Assembly: GCF_020889785.1 (NCBI RefSeq)
Contig: NZ_JACMYK010000005.1
Span: 1 to 64,000, forward strand
From: Bradyrhizobium acaciae
GTDB taxonomy: Bacteria > Pseudomonadota > Alphaproteobacteria > Rhizobiales > Xanthobacteraceae
DNA length: 64,000 bases
Reading direction: 5' to 3'
Part shown: positions 59,883 to 64,000 of the stretch, in pieces
Layout: every line of letters starts with the position of its first letter
Numbering within the stretch: the first letter of the stretch is position 1
The notes under the pieces: model-generated
What the model was told of the DNA's origin: nothing
Database searches by the model: none
What the model saw: the letters and a program-made list of their open reading frames with translations, nothing else
Position numbers and translations under genes: made by a program

Positions 59883-60850
59883 CGGCGGATCATTTGGCTG
59901 TCGTTCAAGTTGTCTGAGGGATTCTATCAGAGAACAAAATCGTCGCTCCTGAGCGCTGGTGCAGATGGGTATTACGCTATCTTAGCTTGTCAGAGCATAC
60001 GGCAATCCAGCGCATTGCTGCCAGACGCCCGGCGAGCTCCGCCGCAACAACAAAAGCTGCTCTTACGTCAACTCGCCAAATGGCCCTGGCAGGCGGGACA
60101 CGGTTTTTGCTGCCGGCCGATAGAATATGTTCAAGAAAATGTCCTCGGCGGCTGGAAGTCCGCCGAGGACACCGTCTGGGCTGCGAGAATGGGGAGACCC
60201 AGACTGACAGGATCGTTTGGGAGGAACAATGACGATCCTGTGTCAGAAGCTTTTGACCGTCCGCTACGGCTGGCTTATTGCCTGGCCGCAAGTGCGATGC
60301 CAAACGCCTCAATGCGACCTCTCAACGTATAGTGCTCGGCTCCTCAGCAAGCGCCGCCGGTTTACGGACCCATGTATGAATCAACACGTGTTCGCTATTC
60401 GACATTAAGGCGGCAAGTGCGCCTTGACGGTATCGTGCACGGCCGTGGGCGCGACCCGGGACCGCTGTGTTGCCGCGGCCGATCAAGTCCATGCAAGGCT
60501 AAACAATAGCCTTGAACGCAGGTCGGCAATCACTCCTGACTGGTCTTTTGCGACAGGCGCTGTCTTGTTGAGGTAAACAGTAGCTCGGCAACGCTGGAGC
60601 GCATCATGCAGTGTTGGGCGAACGGATACGGTGGCTCGCGCCGATGATGCGGCTAGCCGATCACGCCAAGGCTGAGCAGGGCGTTGGATTTCACGAGCCG
60701 ATCGCCCACCGCTGGAAAAGCGGCATAGGGCTGTCGAAGCTTGTTACGACATGATCATGAAACAGCCGGAACAGAGCGATCGCAACTGCGGCTTATCTGC
60801 GTGCGAACGGCTGAGGAAGATTGGAGAGCGTCAAACGCGAAGCTAACGAT
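59883..60850. other. Long spacer after Rieske copy 2
   Basis: Nearly 1 kb with no recognised gene. It contains a strong hairpin (60141-60170) and an isolated TGT-N10-ACA match at 60389-60404 with no promoter at a useful distance. Confidence 0.5.
60141..60170 (+). terminator. Strong hairpin downstream of Rieske copy 2
   Basis: GTCCTCGGCGG, an 8-base loop, CCGCCGAGGAC: a perfect 11-bp GC-rich stem 258 bases after the Rieske stop. No T run. It has the same geometry (11-8-11) as the hairpin after nopP, though not the same sequence. Confidence 0.4.
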
Positions 60851-60866
60851 TGTTCTGTCCAAAACA
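60851..60866 (+). promoter_or_regulatory. NifA site upstream of the [2Fe-2S] ferredoxin leader
   Basis: TGT-TCTGTCCAAA-ACA, exact match, 92 bases before a good -24/-12 promoter. Confidence 0.7.
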
Positions 60867-60958
60867 GAAGAGAAACGACATTGTCGGAACTCCAGCATCA
60901 ACGATGGGGAGCGCTTGGAAGAAGAAGAGAAAGTCGTAAAAACGCGGGGATTGTCATC

Positions 60959-60974
60959 TGGTGTGGAACTTGCT
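60959..60974 (+). promoter_or_regulatory. Sigma-54 promoter with long leader
   Basis: TGGTGTG-N4-TTGCT, GG and GC ten bases apart. The start of transcription would be near 60985, but the first recognised gene (61269) is about 285 bases away. The transcript could carry a long leader, a small RNA or a short peptide: ATG 61021 opens a 32-codon frame and ATG 61034 a 22-codon frame. Confidence 0.7.
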
Positions 60975-61268
60975 TTGGAGCAACCGGTCGATCGAGCAAT
61001 GAAGGAGCGAAGAGATTGCGATGATAGGAGAAGATGTTGAAGCGAATCAGGAAGGTTGTGCCGGACATGAGTCGTCATCCGTCGCTGATCGTCAGCAATT
61101 AAAATTAGTGTCGCGTTAGCTCATTTCGCCTGCGTTCCCGGGCGCGCGTCGAAATCAGTAAAATCAATCAATCGATGCGGCGTTCAACAGCAAGAGACAC
61201 TATGAGAGCGATGCGAGCCCGGGGCCATGTCTCTTTCGGATCACTCGCACTGATCACAGGATAATCAC
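60975..61268 (+). other. Putative transcribed leader before the [2Fe-2S] ferredoxin
   Basis: Locally AT-richer than its surroundings. It contains the two short frames mentioned with the promoter and no known gene. No terminator was seen before 61269. Confidence 0.4.
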
Positions 61269-61616
61269 ATGGATTCAGAAACCGAATTCGAGCTCCCCCA
61301 AATTTATAGGCATCATGTCTTTGCCTGCAACACGCAGCGTCCACCTACCCATCCGCACGGCAGTTGCGGCGCCTCTGGCGCGCAAGCACTGTGGGATCGA
61401 ATGGGCAAGGCGATCGAAGCGCAAGGCCTTAACGATATCGGTTTCACGATGGCTGGCTGCCTCGGCTATTGTAACTCCGGTCCCTTGATGGTCGTATATC
61501 CTGACGGAATCTGGTACCGCGCGACTACGCCGGAGGACGTTGACGAAATCCTGGAATTCCATCTCAAGCAGGGCAAACGTGTCGACCGCCTCGTAATGGT
61601 GCTAAAGCGCGGCTAA
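61269..61616 (+). CDS. Thioredoxin-like [2Fe-2S] ferredoxin
   Basis: A 115-residue ferredoxin of the thioredoxin-fold type (the Azotobacter FeSII-like / Clostridium group). Cysteines at HHVFACNTQRP, HGSCGASGAQ, and AGCLGYCNSGPLMVVYPDG form the usual cluster site. Similar proteins are found in nif regions, where they may carry electrons or protect nitrogenase. A NifA-type promoter lies upstream (60959). Confidence 0.9.
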   Translation: MDSETEFELPQIYRHHVFACNTQRPPTHPHGSCGASGAQALWDRMGKAIEAQGLNDIGFTMAGCLGYCNSGPLMVVYPDGIWYRATTPEDVDEILEFHLKQGKRVDRLVMVLKRG

Positions 61617-62157
61617 ACGCCTTGCTTCGCGCCGCTTGGCCGGGCAATCGAGCATGGACAGCTTCTCCGTCGATGAGCTGTCCCCTCGGCACGTCGGTCT
61701 GCTCAAGATGACCGGGCGGCCTTCAGGCGTCAGGGGCGTGCGAACAGCACGTCATGGAGCTTATCGTTAAGGCGCTCTTTGAGACGTTCGGTGAGATGGG
61801 GCCCAGATTAGAGCGCTGCTCGTGCCCGGGCCCTGAACCTTGAGCGTCAACTCCCTTGTCGATGGTCATTGTCCCGGCGCAACGCACCGCCTTGTATTTT
61901 CGGACCCGATCGGCAACTGGCGCAGTCGCAACGCCTGACAAAGCAAGAACGTGTTTCTTTGATAGCTGTCGGATCAATCTGTACGCGACACGGGGCAAGC
62001 CAAGGTGCGGATGGCGCTCACTTCTTCGCGAGACGACGCGTCTTTGACACGCCATCTCGCTCGCGGACGCACTGCGGTGCGGCTGAAGGACGCGCTCGAC
62101 GGCTCGCCGCGTCCGCATTGATCAACCTGGTCTTCTTCTCTGGACCCTGTTCTGACG
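61617..62157. other. Intergenic, ferredoxin to ompW
   Basis: No gene, terminator or promoter recognised in about 540 bases. Confidence 0.5.
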
Positions 62158-62901
62158 TCAGAACTTGTAAGCGATGCCGCCGCTGATGAGCCACGGGTCG
62201 ATATTGGCGCGCCCGGAGACGGGAATCGCATTGTTTACGGTCGCAGAATAATCCGGTCGCAACCACAGCTTCTTCACGTCGAAGTTGAGGCCCCAATGAC
62301 GGTCAAGCATGTAATCGAAGCCGAATTGGACTGCCGCGCCGAACCGGTTGTTGATGCGCAGATCGGTCACGGTAAGGCCGGCAAACGACGTATTGGCCGC
62401 CGACTGATTGAAGAATGCGGTGTAGTTGATGCCTGCGCCGATATAAGGCTTAAGTGGGCCGAAATCAGTAAAGTGATATTGCAGGGTCAGCGTCGGCGGC
62501 AATAGCCAGGCTTTGCCGATATCGAGTCCATTAAGCGGGCCAGTGCCGCCGATCTGATGGCGGGTCACGCCGAGAATGAGTTCGGCCGCGATGTTCTTTG
62601 TGAAGAAATAAGTGATGTCGAGCTCCGGTATGGCTTGATCGCTGATCGACAGCCCGGAGTTGGGAGAAGACAGCGAGGGCACCCCGCCGACGTGGACTGA
62701 ACTGCCTGAGGTATCCGGCAGAACGCCGAGCACCCGCAGGCGGATCATCCATGGATTGAACGGTTCGATCGGAGGCGCCTTGTAGTAAACCGGCGCCGGA
62801 CCGAGATCCGCAGCCTGTGCCGAGATGCTGGCCAACGAGATCGCGAGCGTGAGCAGCGAGGTCGTCGTCAGGATTGCTTTCTTTCTCATCGAATTCTCCA
62901 T
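62158..62901 (-). CDS. ompW: OmpW-family outer-membrane protein
   Basis: A 247-residue eight-stranded beta-barrel protein. It has a signal peptide (KAILTTTSLLTLAISLA, cleaved after AQA), the family starts LGVLPDTSG and PELDITYFFTKNIAAELILG, and ends in Phe as barrel proteins do. OmpW may pass small hydrophobic molecules. The start could be ATG 62901 or 62889. A perfect FNR/FixK-type box lies 62 bases upstream, suggesting control by low oxygen. Confidence 0.93.
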   Translation of the reverse strand: MENSMRKKAILTTTSLLTLAISLASISAQAADLGPAPVYYKAPPIEPFNPWMIRLRVLGVLPDTSGSSVHVGGVPSLSSPNSGLSISDQAIPELDITYFFTKNIAAELILGVTRHQIGGTGPLNGLDIGKAWLLPPTLTLQYHFTDFGPLKPYIGAGINYTAFFNQSAANTSFAGLTVTDLRINNRFGAAVQFGFDYMLDRHWGLNFDVKKLWLRPDYSATVNNAIPVSGRANIDPWLISGGIAYKF

Positions 62902-63350
62902 TCCAACAGTTGCGCGATAAGGCGCGCGAGAACTCTGTCACACGGGACGAGCGGCGGATGATTTGATGCGGATCAAAAAGGTGAGTGGCTCGCCGCAATT
63001 ATACGGCTGAGTTGCATAAGAGGCACGGCCATCGAAGCGTCGTTGTCTTTGCTCTGATCGCTTGTTGGATTCATAGCCTGTGCTGAGGTTCAGTCTCTTC
63101 AGCAAATTGTTTGTTGGCTTGAGTCCCCGATCCAATCCAGTCCCGCTGGGCCATCCACGATCAAGGTGGCGATGCAGCGACCTCTCGCATTGGGGGACGC
63201 ACACCCAAGGCGCAATATGGGTAGATCCGTGTACGGAGCAACCATGCCGGCCTTCTCAGCGAGGGCCAAATCGGCGACCGCGAAGCAAGCCGGAAGCAGG
63301 AAATGTGGTTCTTCGCATGGTGCGTCACATCAAAGCATTCTGTCCCAGCC
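62902..63350. other. Intergenic, ompW to ArsC-like gene
   Basis: No gene recognised. Contains the FixK-type box of ompW; the rest shows nothing. Confidence 0.5.
62963..62976 (-). promoter_or_regulatory. FixK/FNR-type box upstream of ompW
   Basis: TTGAT-GCGG-ATCAA is a perfect match to the FNR/FixK consensus. It is symmetric and lies 62-75 bases before the ompW start, a suitable place for activation by FixK2 at low oxygen. Confidence 0.75.
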
Positions 63351-63764
63351 TCACAATTGCGGGCAGCGTGTCTCGTTTGCGTCATGCGCACATCCCTCGA
63401 GATCAACTGGGGTCTTGCGGTCAAGCAGCGTCAGCACGAGCTCATGATCGAATCCAGCGCATCGTGATCCGTCGACGTCAATCAGAGGTCTGCGTATCAG
63501 GAGCGGATCACCTAACATCAACGCTAGTGCGCGTGGGGCGTCGGTCATGTTGGGATTGACTTCGCCTGATTTGATACGGGAAGCGGCTTGGTTGAACCAG
63601 GAAACAACCGGCGCATTGCCGAAGAAGCGGCGCAATTCTTCCGAAGTCCACGGCTCCGTCAAAATATCTTTGGCTATAATGTTGTGACCGGCAGCGTTGA
63701 GCGCTTGAATCTGGCGCGCATTGGTCGCGCAGCCGGGCTTTTGAAAAAAGATGACTGTCGCCAT
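63351..63764 (-). CDS. Nitrogenase-associated ArsC-family protein
   Basis: A 137-residue protein of the ArsC/Spx thioredoxin-like fold. The N-terminal FFQKPGCATNARQ has the family Cys at the place used by arsenate reductases, and the block RPLIDVDGSRCAGFD is conserved. The variant with KPGCxxNxxQ is the nitrogenase-associated (NifO-like) group, not a true arsenate reductase. No nif-type promoter was seen upstream. Confidence 0.85.
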   Translation of the reverse strand: MATVIFFQKPGCATNARQIQALNAAGHNIIAKDILTEPWTSEELRRFFGNAPVVSWFNQAASRIKSGEVNPNMTDAPRALALMLGDPLLIRRPLIDVDGSRCAGFDHELVLTLLDRKTPVDLEGCAHDANETRCPQL

Positions 63765-63962
63765 GTCACACCTATGTCGGAAGGCCGAACTGAACGATTG
63801 CCATGTGGCTGCTACGTTCTACGCCCATTCGATGGTCTTACCGATCATCTTCAATGTCGGTTGTCTGAGCGCTGCTGATATCCGCTGTCCAGTTAGTCTG
63901 GAGCGCAACCGACATTGTCGCACTGCTCAAGTCCCAGAGAGCCGGTTCACGAGAGGAACAGC

Positions 63963-63998
63963 AAGTTCCATTCCAAGTCCCATTCGAAGTCCCATTCC
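63963..63998 (+). repeat. 12-bp tandem repeat, at least three copies
   Basis: Three direct copies of AAGTYCCATTCS run to the end of the window and probably beyond. The first copy differs by one base. The unit keeps a reading frame, so it could encode a Ser-Lys-Ser-His-like repeat, but no gene is identified. Confidence 0.8.
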
Positions 63999-64000
63999 AT

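Noticed and set aside
60389..60404. TGT-N10-ACA match in the spacer after Rieske copy 2
   Set aside because: It is over 550 bases from the nearest sigma-54 promoter, and the closer site at 60851 explains that promoter.

Overview
This window is almost certainly part of the symbiosis island of a Bradyrhizobium (B. japonicum/diazoefficiens type). The evidence is a nodVW-type two-component system, an uptake-hydrogenase hup/hyp operon, a nifDKENX operon that does not start with nifH, a frxA ferredoxin directly after nifB, and a NopP-like type III effector lying among the nif genes. IS fragments, gene relics and long empty spacers are typical of such islands. No nifH, nifA, rRNA, tRNA or CRISPR array was seen. 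All assignments come from reading the sequence; no database search was run.

Layout. 1-1070: 3' part of an IS5-type transposase. 1334-5154 (minus): sensor kinase nodV, response regulator nodW and a receiver-only protein. 6227-7531 (minus): C4-dicarboxylate carrier dctA. 9402-10082: orphan molybdate permease modB, followed by a serine-hydrolase relic. 11041-23958: hupSLCDF, a damaged hupG/hupH junction, hupK and hypABFCDE, behind a sigma-54 promoter with a NifA-type upstream site. 24355-25467: alanine dehydrogenase. 26100-31393: ferredoxin followed by sufBCDS. 31560-31790: IS5-family relic. 32251-38970: a catabolic module (TRAP transporter, two-subunit transketolase, SDR, divergent LysR regulator). 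39363-47021: nifD, nifK, nifE, nifN, nifX, two small nif accessory genes and fdxB. 47437-48291: nopP-like effector. 48787-49752: a Rieske protein and an unrecognised 196-aa protein. 50024-52932: iscA, a Nfu-like domain, nifS, nifT and a SIR2-fold protein, tightly overlapping. 53275-55068: nifB and frxA. 56419-59882: nifZ, a second NifZ-family gene, two small unknown genes, a broken DegT-type gene, a 73-aa gene and a second Rieske protein. 61269-61616: thioredoxin-like [2Fe-2S] ferredoxin. 62158-62901 (minus): OmpW. 63351-63764 (minus): ArsC-type nitrogenase-associated protein.

How it fits together. DctA imports plant dicarboxylates that fuel the bacteroid. The nif genes build nitrogenase, with Fe-S clusters supplied by IscA/NifS and SufBCDS and electrons carried by several ferredoxins. 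Hup recycles the H2 made by nitrogenase. Alanine dehydrogenase may handle fixed nitrogen. NodVW and NopP act earlier, in host recognition. The regulatory theme is the -24/-12 (sigma-54) promoter. Good matches lie before hupS, nifD, iscA, nifB and upstream of the [2Fe-2S] ferredoxin, each paired with a TGT-N10-ACA NifA site; weaker pairs precede ald and the 26100 ferredoxin, and a promoter without an obvious site precedes dctA.

Least explained parts: the SIR2-fold gene inside the nifS-nifT operon, a DegT-like protein without its catalytic lysine, a BFD-like C-terminal domain on NifE, the duplicated Rieske proteins, two divergent nif-type promoters that could share one NifA site, and a NifA-type promoter with a roughly 285-base leader.
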